A DNA stretch of 6,019 bases from Prevotella sp. (GCA_021204735.1 JAJPYV010000212.1:1-6019); one strand, 5' to 3'. Shown: positions 1-6,005, numbered from the stretch's first letter. The notes: generated by a model from the sequence alone, not told the origin. Program-made: numbers and translations.

Positions 1-23
1 GTCGGCAAGAGATAAAAGAGCAT
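1..23 (-). CDS. possible 5' end of a divergent gene, product unknown
   Basis: A minus-strand ATG at 23-21 opens a frame reading MLFYLLP before the window ends. It is preceded seven bases upstream by a strong Shine-Dalgarno sequence, AAAAGGAG (38-31), which is rare in this otherwise SD-poor window. Weak promoter-like boxes lie upstream on the same strand: TACAATGG at 48-41 and TTTT at 71-68, 19 bases apart, with two and one mismatches to the Bacteroidetes consensus. The hydrophobic start could be a membrane segment or signal peptide, but seven residues cannot decide this. The plus strand is also open here in two frames, so the end of a plus-strand gene cannot be excluded. Product unknown. Confidence 0.35.
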
Positions 24-30
24 GCTTTAA

Positions 31-38
31 CTCCTTTT
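31..38 (-). promoter_or_regulatory. Shine-Dalgarno sequence of the possible left-edge gene
   Basis: Read on the minus strand this is AAAAGGAG, ending seven bases before the ATG at 23. It is the best Shine-Dalgarno match next to a start codon in the window and is the main support for a divergent gene beginning there. Confidence 0.4.
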
Positions 39-63
39 AACCATTGTAATCAGCATTGCCAAT

Positions 64-94
64 TATGAAAACACGTAAAAGAATGTTACCTTTG
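64..94 (+). promoter_or_regulatory. Bacteroidetes-type promoter of ribD
   Basis: TACCTTTG at 87-94 matches the Bacteroidetes -7 consensus TAnnTTTG exactly. A TATG at 64-67, one mismatch from the TTTG -33 box, lies 19 bases upstream. The -7 box ends only four bases before the ribD ATG at 99. A start site about 4 to 7 bases downstream of the box would therefore fall on or next to the start codon, implying a leaderless or nearly leaderless mRNA. The boxes are seen directly; the start site is inferred. Confidence 0.65.
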
Positions 95-98
95 CATT

Positions 99-1064
99 AT
101 GGAACAAATTCAGATTGACGAGAGATATATGCGCCGTTGTCTGCAATTGGCACGCAATGGTATGCAGAACGCACGGCCAAACCCGATGGTAGGGGCGGTG
201 ATTGTGAGCGATGATGGCAGGATTGTCGGAGAGGGCTATCATGTATGTTGCGGTCATGGACATGCGGAGGTCAATGCCTTTGCCTCAGTAAAAAAGAAAG
301 ACGAATGTCTTTTGGGCAAATCAACACTCTATGTCAGTCTTGAACCGTGCTCACATTACGGTAAGACGCCACCATGTGCAGACCTTATAATCAGAAAAGG
401 TGTCAGGCGAGTTGTCGTGGGATGTGTTGACCCGTTCAAAGAGGTCAGCGGTCGTGGTATCAGGAAATTGCAGGATGCGGGAATTGAGGTTAAAGTTGAC
501 GTGTTGGAGCAGGAATGTTTGGAACTGAACAAGCGTTTTATCACATTCAACACGAAGAACAGACCATACGTAACATTGAAATGGTGCCAGACGATTAACG
601 GTTTTATTGACGATAATTTCAAACCGATTTCTTTGTCAACACCATTCACGTACATGCTAAGTCATAAGTTGCGTGCTGAGAATGATGCTATTCTTGTCGG
701 GCGCGTTACGGCAGAGAGAGATAATCCACGACTTGACGTGCGCTATTGGAGCGGCAAAAATCCTATGAGGATAGTTCTCGATAGAAATGCGCCTTTTGAC
801 CCGTCAATAGATTTCAACAAACTTGTAATTCCCCAGTTGTTCAGTTTTTTGCATGAGCGAAAAATACAATCGCTGATTGTTGAGGGCGGAGCAGAAACCC
901 ACAGGCATTTTCTTGAGAATGATGAGTGGTGGGATGAAATTCGTGTGGAAATATCACCAATGTCGGTTACAGGCGGCACGCCAGCACCAATATTGCCTAA
1001 TAACGTAAAAATGGTTAGTAGGGTAGAGTACGACGGAAACGTTATTACCTATTTTCGCCATTAA
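99..1064 (+). CDS. ribD: RibD, bifunctional riboflavin deaminase/reductase
   Basis: The enzyme carries out the second and third steps of riboflavin synthesis in the cytoplasm: deamination of the pyrimidine made from GTP, then NADPH-dependent reduction of the ribose side chain. The N-terminal deaminase domain (about residues 8-150) has the signature RPNPMVGAV (26-34), the zinc motif HAE (H55, catalytic E57) and PCSHYGKTPPC (83-93; zinc ligands C84 and C93). The reductase domain (about 157-321) shows LKWCQTINGFID, a VGRVTAERDNPRL segment and VEGGAE (261-266). At 321 residues it is shorter than the roughly 360 usual for the family. Only 32 residues separate VLDR (226-229) from VEGG, about half the usual distance, so an internal loop seems to be missing. 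ATG 99 is preferred because the protein aligns from its first residues; M11 (129) is an alternative. The gene converges on the next one and has no obvious terminator. Confidence 0.96.
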   Translation: MEQIQIDERYMRRCLQLARNGMQNARPNPMVGAVIVSDDGRIVGEGYHVCCGHGHAEVNAFASVKKKDECLLGKSTLYVSLEPCSHYGKTPPCADLIIRKGVRRVVVGCVDPFKEVSGRGIRKLQDAGIEVKVDVLEQECLELNKRFITFNTKNRPYVTLKWCQTINGFIDDNFKPISLSTPFTYMLSHKLRAENDAILVGRVTAERDNPRLDVRYWSGKNPMRIVLDRNAPFDPSIDFNKLVIPQLFSFLHERKIQSLIVEGGAETHRHFLENDEWWDEIRVEISPMSVTGGTPAPILPNNVKMVSRVEYDGNVITYFRH

Positions 1065-1146
1065 GTTTCGGAATCAGTGATTCAAGTGGTTGTGGTAGCG
1101 TTTTTTGAGTAAATTTGGTTAATGCATTGACGAAAACAAGAAATCA

Positions 1147-1797
1147 TTATTTCCTGCGGAAGAACATTTTCAACTGTGCGGCAAGAGCAGACAGCTCCTC
1201 CGGGTTGCCGTTGCCGTAACGGTTCCATATCTCCTTACAAATTCCCGTCAACGGGTGGTTTGTCTCCTTGCGTTTCAGATAAGGATCGCAGGTTTTGAAC
1301 ACACATAATATTTCTTCCACATCAGTCGGTTTAACTCTAATCTCTCGTGCCAATTGTTTTACTTCAGGTGTATCAACCACCATTGTTATTGGAGTGAGAC
1401 GGAAATAAAGGTCGAGTATCATTATCAGCATTATCGGGCGGAAAGTAGGGTAGGAAGGTATCGGACGGAAGTCCTTTTCAAATGATTCCTGTACCTCCAC
1501 GCCATCATAAAAACCACCAGACGAGTTGAAGCCTGTCATCCTCTTAAGCAGTCGTATTCCTTTTGCCAACAGTTTAGGGTTCTTGCCATATTGCTCCCAC
1601 AGTCGTTTTATGCGTGGAGTGTCCAACTGCCGCAAGTGGAACATCAAATGATATAGGTCTTGTGGGGGTATGTGCAACTCAAGACTAAGGTCAACTAATC
1701 CACGTGAGTACAACGGTTTCACACCGACGGGCTTACGCAGGTAGAGTCGCATGAGCAACAGCCAATAATCGTCTGACCAAAGAGGATGTTTTGTCAT
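1147..1797 (-). CDS. conserved-looking protein of unknown function with internal duplication
   Basis: This 216-residue protein is one I recognise only as resembling an uncharacterised Bacteroidales protein; no function is known to me. It is basic and largely helical by eye, with no signal peptide or metal motif. A hydrophobic stretch, PIMLIMILDLYF (121-132), is probably a buried helix rather than a membrane span. The two halves match: residues 12-88 and 124-212 share an ungapped register (offset 112) covering LYLR/LYFR and LSLELHIPPQDLYHLM against LAREIRVKPTDVEEIL, followed by LWEQYGKNP against IWNRYGNGNP. Each copy contains a helix-turn-helix-like segment, so nucleic-acid binding is possible but unproven. 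A good promoter ends 27 bases before the ATG, so it is probably transcribed separately from the argS-RNase H pair upstream. The N-terminal MTKHPLW start is the only ATG near that promoter. Confidence 0.85.
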   Translation of the reverse strand: MTKHPLWSDDYWLLLMRLYLRKPVGVKPLYSRGLVDLSLELHIPPQDLYHLMFHLRQLDTPRIKRLWEQYGKNPKLLAKGIRLLKRMTGFNSSGGFYDGVEVQESFEKDFRPIPSYPTFRPIMLIMILDLYFRLTPITMVVDTPEVKQLAREIRVKPTDVEEILCVFKTCDPYLKRKETNHPLTGICKEIWNRYGNGNPEELSALAAQLKMFFRRK

Positions 1798-1824
1798 AAG
1801 TTAGATAAGGTTGATTACAGAATG

Positions 1825-1855
1825 CAAATCTAATAAATATTTTCGATATAATAAA
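1825..1855 (-). promoter_or_regulatory. promoter of the 216-residue unknown gene
   Basis: On the minus strand TAGATTTG (1832-1825) matches TAnnTTTG exactly. TTTA (1855-1852), one mismatch from TTTG, lies 19 bases upstream. The -7 box ends 27 bases before the ATG at 1797, leaving a leader of about 20 bases. The promoter lies in the 66-base gap after the RNase H stop codon. Confidence 0.65.
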
Positions 1856-1863
1856 GCAATCTT

Positions 1864-2322
1864 TCATTGTTTTCTTCCGAAGTCTGCGGGGATTTCACCC
1901 CATTTGCGAGTGTCCCACTGTTCTATGGGGACACGGAAGGAATGGGAGCGCAACCAATTCTCTGCTCTTTTGATAACCCGATGTAATGGGGCGGTCTTGT
2001 CGTTTAGTTCAAGTTTAGTCTTGCATTGCATTTTCCTGACCCATGTAATGGCAGTGAAACTGTCGCTGTAAATTGTTTTTTTTATGCCATCCCTTTCCAT
2101 AAGTGCAAGAGCATGGACGATAGCGAGAAACTCCCCGATGTTGTTAGTGCCGAAAACAGGACCATAATGGAATACGGCAGCACCAGTAGCAAGGTCAATT
2201 CCACGGTATTCCATTTTACCGGGGTTGCCACTGCACGCCGCATCCACAGCCCAAGCGTCTGCCGTTACTTCTATCGGCAACGGCAGCACCGTATCATGTC
2301 TATAGTCAGGAGGGTTCTCCAT
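1864..2322 (-). CDS. rnhA: ribonuclease H (RNase HI family)
   Basis: RNase HI cleaves the RNA strand of RNA-DNA hybrids, such as R-loops and primer remnants, using two metal ions held by a D-E-D-D set. All four acidic residues are identifiable: D27 in AVDAACSGNPG, E64 in TNNIGEF, D87 in IYSDSFTA and D147 in WGEIPADFGRK. Their spacing resembles that of E. coli RNase HI. At 152 residues the length is normal, with no N-terminal hybrid-binding domain. A longer frame beginning with TTG at 2346 would overlap argS. The ATG at 2322 is chosen because it lies one base after the argS TGA (ATGTGATATG) and all conserved sequence follows it; a GGAG inside the end of argS could serve as ribosome site. It is most likely translated by coupling to argS. 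The family call is firm; the in vivo substrate is inferred. Confidence 0.88.
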   Translation of the reverse strand: MENPPDYRHDTVLPLPIEVTADAWAVDAACSGNPGKMEYRGIDLATGAAVFHYGPVFGTNNIGEFLAIVHALALMERDGIKKTIYSDSFTAITWVRKMQCKTKLELNDKTAPLHRVIKRAENWLRSHSFRVPIEQWDTRKWGEIPADFGRKQ

Positions 2323-2323
2323 A

Positions 2324-4141
2324 TCACATTCTCTCCGGCATTTCAATTCCTAACAGACGCATGCCGTTTTTCAGTATTTTTGCGACATTGGAAGCCAAGA
2401 CGAGGCGGAGTTCTTTCTCATCTTTTGTGTCAGCACCAAGAATGCTGTAATCATTGTAGAACTGGTTGAACTCTTTCGTCAGTTCGTAGCAGTAGTTTGC
2501 TATACCGCTCGGACTGTAATCCTTTCCTGCTTGTGCCACTGCCGCACTGTATTCGTTCGTCTTCTGAATCAAGTCAACCTCCTTGTCATTTACGGCAATG
2601 TCCTCTTTCAATGTACTTGGTATTGCGATACCCTGTTCGGCTGCCTTACGCATGATACTACGGATACGGGCGTAGGTGTATTGGATGAACGGACCAGTGT
2701 TGCCGTTGAAATCTATACTCTCCTCAGGGTTGAACAGCATATTCTTGCGTGCGTCCACTTTCAGAATGAAATATTTCAACGCACCCATTCCGACTATGCG
2801 TGCAATCTCGTTGCGCTCCTTATCGGTCATATCGCTGAACTTGCCCAATTCTTCACTCGTCTTTCGTGCATCCGAAATCATCTCCTCGATAAGGTCATCG
2901 GCATCAACCACCGTTCCCTCACGACTCTTCATCTTACCGTTGGGCAGTTCCACCATTCCGTAAGAGAAATGCACAAGTTCCTTGCCCCACTTGAAACCGA
3001 GACGGTCGAGAAGTATTGACAGAACTTGGAAATGGTAATTTTGCTCATTGCCGACAACATAAATCATCTTGTCGATAGGATAGTCCTTGAAACGCATTTC
3101 AGCCGTGCCGATGTCCTGTGTCATATAGACAGACGTACCGTCGGAGCGCAACAGCAGTTTTTGGTCAAGACCATCAGCAGTGAGGTCAGCCCAAACACTG
3201 TTGTCATCCTTTCTGTAGAACAGTCCTTTTTCAAGTCCTTCCTCTACCTTTGCCTTGCCCTTGAGGTAAGTCTGTGACTCATAATAAATCTTGTCGAAAG
3301 CCACGCCCAATGCCTTGTAAGTTTGGTCGAAACCGGCATACACCCAGGAGTTCATTGTTTCCCAAAGACTGCGAACTTCGGGGTCGTTCTGTTCCCATTT
3401 CACGAGCATAGCGTGTGCCTCCTTAATCAACGGAGCTTCCTCCTTGGCTTTCTTCTCCGCATCCTCGTCTTTCATTCCTGCGGTGACATATTCCTCTGTT
3501 AGGGCTTTCACCTCCTCACGATAGTGCTGGTCGAAAGCCACGTAGTAATCACCAATCAGGTGGTCGCCTTTCTTGCCGCTCGTCTCTGGAGTTTCCCCGT
3601 TGCCCCATTTCTGCCATGCTAACATAGACTTGCAGATATGTATTCCCCTGTCGTTCACGATGTTTGTCTTAACCACCTTGTTGCCGTTGGCTTCCATAAT
3701 GCAAGCCAAAGACCAGCCGAGCAGGTTGTTGCGCACATGACCGAGGTGGAGAGGTTTGTTGGTGTTTGGAGATGAGTACTCGATCATCACCAAGGGAGAG
3801 TTTTCAGTAGCTTTCTTCTCACCGAATTTCCCGTCAGCATTGATGTGATTAAGAAGCATTACCCATGAAGATGTTGCTATGTTGAGGTTGAGGAAACCTT
3901 TTACAACGTTGAACGATGCCACATGACGGTTGTTTGCCACGAGCCAGTCTCCGATTTCTTTTGCCGTGTCTTCCGGTTTTTTCCTTGATATTTTCAGGAG
4001 AGGGAACACCACGAGGGTGAGGTTGCCCTCAAATTCCTTTTTGGTTTTCTGCAACTGCGCCATCTCGCATGGCACTTCCTGTCCGTATAACTCCTTGATA
4101 GCTTTTATTACGGAACAACTTATTTCGTTTTCTATATTCAT
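2324..4141 (-). CDS. argS: arginyl-tRNA synthetase (ArgRS)
   Basis: This class I aminoacyl-tRNA synthetase charges tRNA-Arg with arginine in the cytoplasm. The 605 residues are near full length for the family. The order is the N-terminal additional domain (about 1-105) with EGNLTLVVFPLLK; the Rossmann catalytic core with EYSSPNTNKPLHLGHVRNN, containing the HIGH-type motif HLGH (132-135); the VGNEQNYHF segment (363-371); and the KMSKS-equivalent loop GKMKSREGT (402-410). The C-terminal DALR-type anticodon-binding domain starts at about 485 with QYTYARIRSI and runs to the end. The ATG at 4141 gives the expected N terminus; no Shine-Dalgarno is seen, only an A-rich leader. The 85 bases upstream contain no convincing TAnnTTTG box, so expression may depend partly on read-through from purH. 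The RNase H gene follows one base after the stop. Confidence 0.98.
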   Translation of the reverse strand: MNIENEISCSVIKAIKELYGQEVPCEMAQLQKTKKEFEGNLTLVVFPLLKISRKKPEDTAKEIGDWLVANNRHVASFNVVKGFLNLNIATSSWVMLLNHINADGKFGEKKATENSPLVMIEYSSPNTNKPLHLGHVRNNLLGWSLACIMEANGNKVVKTNIVNDRGIHICKSMLAWQKWGNGETPETSGKKGDHLIGDYYVAFDQHYREEVKALTEEYVTAGMKDEDAEKKAKEEAPLIKEAHAMLVKWEQNDPEVRSLWETMNSWVYAGFDQTYKALGVAFDKIYYESQTYLKGKAKVEEGLEKGLFYRKDDNSVWADLTADGLDQKLLLRSDGTSVYMTQDIGTAEMRFKDYPIDKMIYVVGNEQNYHFQVLSILLDRLGFKWGKELVHFSYGMVELPNGKMKSREGTVVDADDLIEEMISDARKTSEELGKFSDMTDKERNEIARIVGMGALKYFILKVDARKNMLFNPEESIDFNGNTGPFIQYTYARIRSIMRKAAEQGIAIPSTLKEDIAVNDKEVDLIQKTNEYSAAVAQAGKDYSPSGIANYCYELTKEFNQFYNDYSILGADTKDEKELRLVLASNVAKILKNGMRLLGIEMPERM

Positions 4142-4223
4142 AGTTTTTCTTATATTGTTAGTAATGAGATAAATAAAATATTTAACGCCATTTCATGCTT
4201 GTTGATATGGCATACAAAATTTG

Positions 4224-4242
4224 CCGTCACTTTTTGTGACGG
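4224..4242 (-). terminator. perfect hairpin overlapping a stop codon, possible weak terminator
   Basis: CCGTCAC (4224-4230) and GTGACGG (4236-4242) form a perfect 7-bp stem around a 5-base loop. Read on the minus strand it spans the last codons of the 64-residue gene and its TGA stop, and is followed by CAAATTTTGT, only a short U-run. It may be a weak terminator or an attenuator between the purH pair and argS, or an mRNA 3'-end stabiliser. The structure is seen directly; the role is inferred. Confidence 0.4.
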
Positions 4243-4421
4243 TTGGCTCGTCGTTGCCGGTATTTGGCTTTCTGCATAGCCGAACCGCTTCCGTGCGCCC
4301 CTGTTATGTATTTCTTCTTTTTAGCTTTGGTCTTGATTTTGTCTTCGACAGTCTCTTTCTTTTTTCTCGGTCTGCCGAATACCAATCCGCCATTGCTGAT
4401 TATCTCATCTATTTCATCCAT
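4227..4421 (-). CDS. small, very basic protein of unknown function
   Basis: This 64-residue protein is not one I recognise. Residues 1-16 are mildly acidic and hydrophobic (MDEIDEIISNGG). The remainder is dominated by lysine and arginine: 20 K/R against 7 D/E overall, with clusters RPRKKK (17-22), KAKKKK (32-37) and YRQRRANRHKK at the end, plus a glycine-serine segment GAHGSGSAM (41-49). That composition suggests contact with nucleic acid or the ribosome, but no known domain is visible. It starts 22 bases after the purH stop, with an in-frame TAA just upstream of the ATG, so 4421 is the first usable start and the pair is probably co-transcribed. There is no Shine-Dalgarno. A perfect hairpin overlaps its stop codon. 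Its fit between genes and normal stop support a real gene, but a shadow frame cannot be fully excluded. Confidence 0.65.
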   Translation of the reverse strand: MDEIDEIISNGGLVFGRPRKKKETVEDKIKTKAKKKKYITGAHGSGSAMQKAKYRQRRANRHKK

Positions 4422-4443
4422 AAAAATTCGCCATTTTTATTAA

Positions 4444-5625
4444 TTAATGGTGGAACAAACGTACTCCTATAAATGCCATTGTGATGTTGTACTTGTCGCA
4501 GGTCTCAATTACATTGTCATCCCTCACTGAACCGCCAGCCTGTGCGATGTACTCAACACCACTCTTATGTGCGCGCTCGATATTGTCTCCAAATGGGAAG
4601 AACGCATCGCTGCCCAATGCCACTTTCGTGTTCTTTGCAATCCATTCTTTTTTCTCAGCCATAGTAAGGATTTCCGGCTTCACCTTAAAGAACTGCTGCC
4701 ATGTGCCTTCTGCTAATACGTCATCATGGTCCTCACTGATGTAAACATCAATTGTATTGTCACGGTCGGCACGGCGGATTTTGTCAACGAAAGGAAGACC
4801 CATCACTTTCGGATGCTGGCGCAGCCACCAGATGTCAGCCTTGTTGCCCGCAAGACGAGTGCAATGGATACGGCTCTGCTGACCGGCTCCTATGCCTATC
4901 GCCTGACCGTCTTTGACGTAGCACACTGAATTGCTTTGTGTGTATTTCAGGGTTATAAGACTGATGACAAGGTCGCGCTTTGCATCTTCGGTGAGAGTTT
5001 TGTTTTTTGTAGGGATATTTTCAAAGAGAGCCGGGTCGTTGAGGTTGACCTCGTTGCGCCCTTGTTCGAATGTTATGCCGAACACCTGTTTGTGCTCCAC
5101 CTGTGCTGGAACGTATGCAGGGTCAATCTTTATCACGTTGTAAGTGCCCTTGCGCTTTGACTTGAGTATCTCTATAGCTTCTTCTGTATAGCCAGGGGCA
5201 ATCACACCGTCGCTGACCTCTCTCTTTATGAGTTTTGCTGTGATGGCATCGCAGGTGTCACTGAGAGCTATGAAGTCACCGTAACTGCTCATGCGGTCGG
5301 CTCCTCTTGCACGGGCATACGCACATGCCAAAGGAGATAGTTCCTCGTTGATGTCGTCCACGAAGTATATTTTTTTCAACGTGTCGCTAAGGGGTAGTCC
5401 TACTGCCGCACCAGCCGGTGATACGTGCTTAAAACTGGCTGCCGCAGTCAGTCCAGTGGCTGCTTTCAGTTCTTTCACCAATTGCCAACTGTTCAGTGCG
5501 TCTAAAAAATTAATATATCCGGGGCGGCCATTGATAACCTCAATAGGGAGTTCGCCATCTTCCATGTAAATGCGAGACGGTTTCTGATTAGGATTGCATC
5601 CGTACTTTAAAGCTAATTCTTTCAT
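4444..5625 (-). CDS. purH: stand-alone AICAR formyltransferase (PurH C-terminal domain only)
   Basis: The enzyme transfers the formyl group of 10-formyl-tetrahydrofolate to AICAR, giving FAICAR, the penultimate step of IMP synthesis. The 393 residues cover the AICAR transformylase domain only; the N-terminal MGS-like IMP cyclohydrolase domain of the usual 500-plus-residue PurH is absent, with no frame for it upstream. Visible family marks are the catalytic Lys-His in SFKHVSPAGAAVG (K66, H67), KYTQSNSVCYVKDGQ (227-241), GAGQQSRIHC (246-255), SDAFFPFGDNIERA (339-352) and AQAGGSVRDDNVIE (361-374). The start is set at 5625, where MKELALKYGCNPNQK begins the conserved sequence. The frame stays open 37 codons further to 5736, but that part spans the promoter and is low-complexity and hydrophobic. 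The small basic gene follows 22 bases downstream. The family is firm; whether a bifunctional PurH also exists elsewhere cannot be told here. Confidence 0.93.
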   Translation of the reverse strand: MKELALKYGCNPNQKPSRIYMEDGELPIEVINGRPGYINFLDALNSWQLVKELKAATGLTAAASFKHVSPAGAAVGLPLSDTLKKIYFVDDINEELSPLACAYARARGADRMSSYGDFIALSDTCDAITAKLIKREVSDGVIAPGYTEEAIEILKSKRKGTYNVIKIDPAYVPAQVEHKQVFGITFEQGRNEVNLNDPALFENIPTKNKTLTEDAKRDLVISLITLKYTQSNSVCYVKDGQAIGIGAGQQSRIHCTRLAGNKADIWWLRQHPKVMGLPFVDKIRRADRDNTIDVYISEDHDDVLAEGTWQQFFKVKPEILTMAEKKEWIAKNTKVALGSDAFFPFGDNIERAHKSGVEYIAQAGGSVRDDNVIETCDKYNITMAFIGVRLFHH

Positions 5626-5651
5626 AATCAATAGGAGTGGTTTTTGAATTG

Positions 5652-5682
5652 CAAAATTACAGTAAAGTTGGTGCAATACAAA
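5652..5682 (-). promoter_or_regulatory. promoter of purH (and probably the small basic gene)
   Basis: On the minus strand TAATTTTG (5659-5652) fits TAnnTTTG exactly, and TTTG (5682-5679) fits the -33 box exactly, with the ideal 19-base spacer. It is the best complete promoter in the window. The box ends 26 bases before the ATG at 5625, implying a leader of about 20 bases, which rules out the longer upstream reading of purH. Confidence 0.75.
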
Positions 5683-5726
5683 ATAAAAGAGTAAATTTTT
5701 AGATAGATGCAAACAGTAAGGAAATA

Positions 5727-5755
5727 AAAAAGACACCCTTAAAGGATGTCTTTTT
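5727..5755 (-). terminator. intrinsic terminator after tRNA-Gln
   Basis: AAAAAGACACCC (5727-5738) pairs with GGATGTCTTTTT (5744-5755) around a 5-base loop, giving a 12-position stem with one mismatch. On the minus strand the stem is followed by a T-rich run (TTTTTTATTT), placing it just after the tRNA 3' end as expected for its terminator. It also separates the tRNA unit from the purH promoter. Confidence 0.85.
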
Positions 5756-5758
5756 GTG

Positions 5759-5829
5759 TTGGGATACCCGGACTCGAACCAGGAATGACAGGACCAGAAT
5801 CTGTAGTGTTACCATTACACCATATCCCA
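5759..5829 (-). tRNA. tRNA-Gln (anticodon CTG)
   Basis: The minus strand folds into a complete cloverleaf of 71 bases: acceptor TGGGATA/TATCCCA, D arm GTGT-AATGGTA-ACAC, anticodon arm ACAGA-TTCTGGT-CCTGT, a 4-base variable loop, and T arm CCTGG-TTCGAGT-CCGGG. The anticodon CTG reads CAG codons for glutamine, and the weak U1-A72 end pair also fits glutamine tRNAs. The discriminator is A (5759), and no CCA is encoded (CAC follows), so CCA must be added after transcription. The innermost anticodon-stem pair is A31-C39, a mismatch. The gene has its own promoter and terminator. Confidence 0.95.
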
Positions 5830-5871
5830 ATAATTTGGATTGCTATGTCGCTTCATATTGCTTTCCGTTTG

Positions 5872-5902
5872 CAAAGATACTTCTTTTTTTTGAACTGACA
5901 AT
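5872..5902 (-). promoter_or_regulatory. promoter of tRNA-Gln
   Basis: On the minus strand TATCTTTG (5879-5872) matches TAnnTTTG exactly, and ATTG (5902-5899), one mismatch from TTTG, lies 19 bases upstream. The box ends 42 bases before the mature tRNA 5' end, implying a precursor leader of about 37 bases. The region from here to the right-hand promoter is AT-rich with long T-runs and holds no gene. Confidence 0.7.
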
Positions 5903-5949
5903 TTTTTCTACAACTTTTTTCTTAAAAACTCAAAAATAATACTCATTTA

Positions 5950-5981
5950 TGTGTGAATTACGATAAATCGGTGTACCTTTG
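5950..5981 (+). promoter_or_regulatory. promoter of the right-edge gene
   Basis: TACCTTTG (5974-5981) matches the -7 consensus exactly and is the same octamer as in the ribD promoter. The -33 box is weak: TGTG at 5950-5953 with a 20-base spacer. The box lies 24 bases before the ATG at 6006, a normal leader distance here, and points away from the tRNA gene. Confidence 0.55.
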
Positions 5982-6005
5982 CGCCACAAACTATACATAA
6001 TTTTA

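Noticed and set aside
1071..1083. Short inverted repeat GAATC-AGT-GATTC after ribD
   Set aside because: A 5-bp AT-rich stem with a 3-base loop and no adjacent T-run is too weak for a terminator call.
1110..1117. TAAATTTG on the plus strand between ribD and the 216-residue gene
   Set aside because: It matches the -7 consensus but has no TTTG-like box 19-20 bases upstream and no plus-strand gene downstream; expected by chance in AT-rich sequence.
1118..1131. Near-palindrome GTTAATGCATTGAC between convergent genes
   Set aside because: It has one mismatched position pair, is AT-rich, and is not near any promoter, so an operator role has no support.
2026..2469. Plus-strand open frame of 147 codons across the RNase H/argS junction
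   Set aside because: It is antisense to two well-supported genes, resembles no protein family and has no upstream signals.
2531..3019. Plus-strand open frame of 162 codons inside argS
   Set aside because: It lies wholly antisense to strongly conserved argS sequence, has cysteine/leucine-rich composition typical of shadow frames, and has no promoter or ribosome site of its own.
4142..4226. argS promoter in the AT-rich gap
   Set aside because: The closest boxes (AAATTTTG just after the hairpin, TAAATATT nearer the ATG) have one or two mismatches and no -33 partner at the right distance, so none is called.
5626..5736. 37-codon N-terminal extension of purH
   Set aside because: The extension covers an exact -33/-7 promoter and reaches the tRNA terminator; its residues are hydrophobic low-complexity and the family starts at MKELALKYG.
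5759..5829. tRNA-Gln as an integration site for a mobile element
   Set aside because: No repeat of the tRNA 3' end, integrase or mobile gene is visible in the window.
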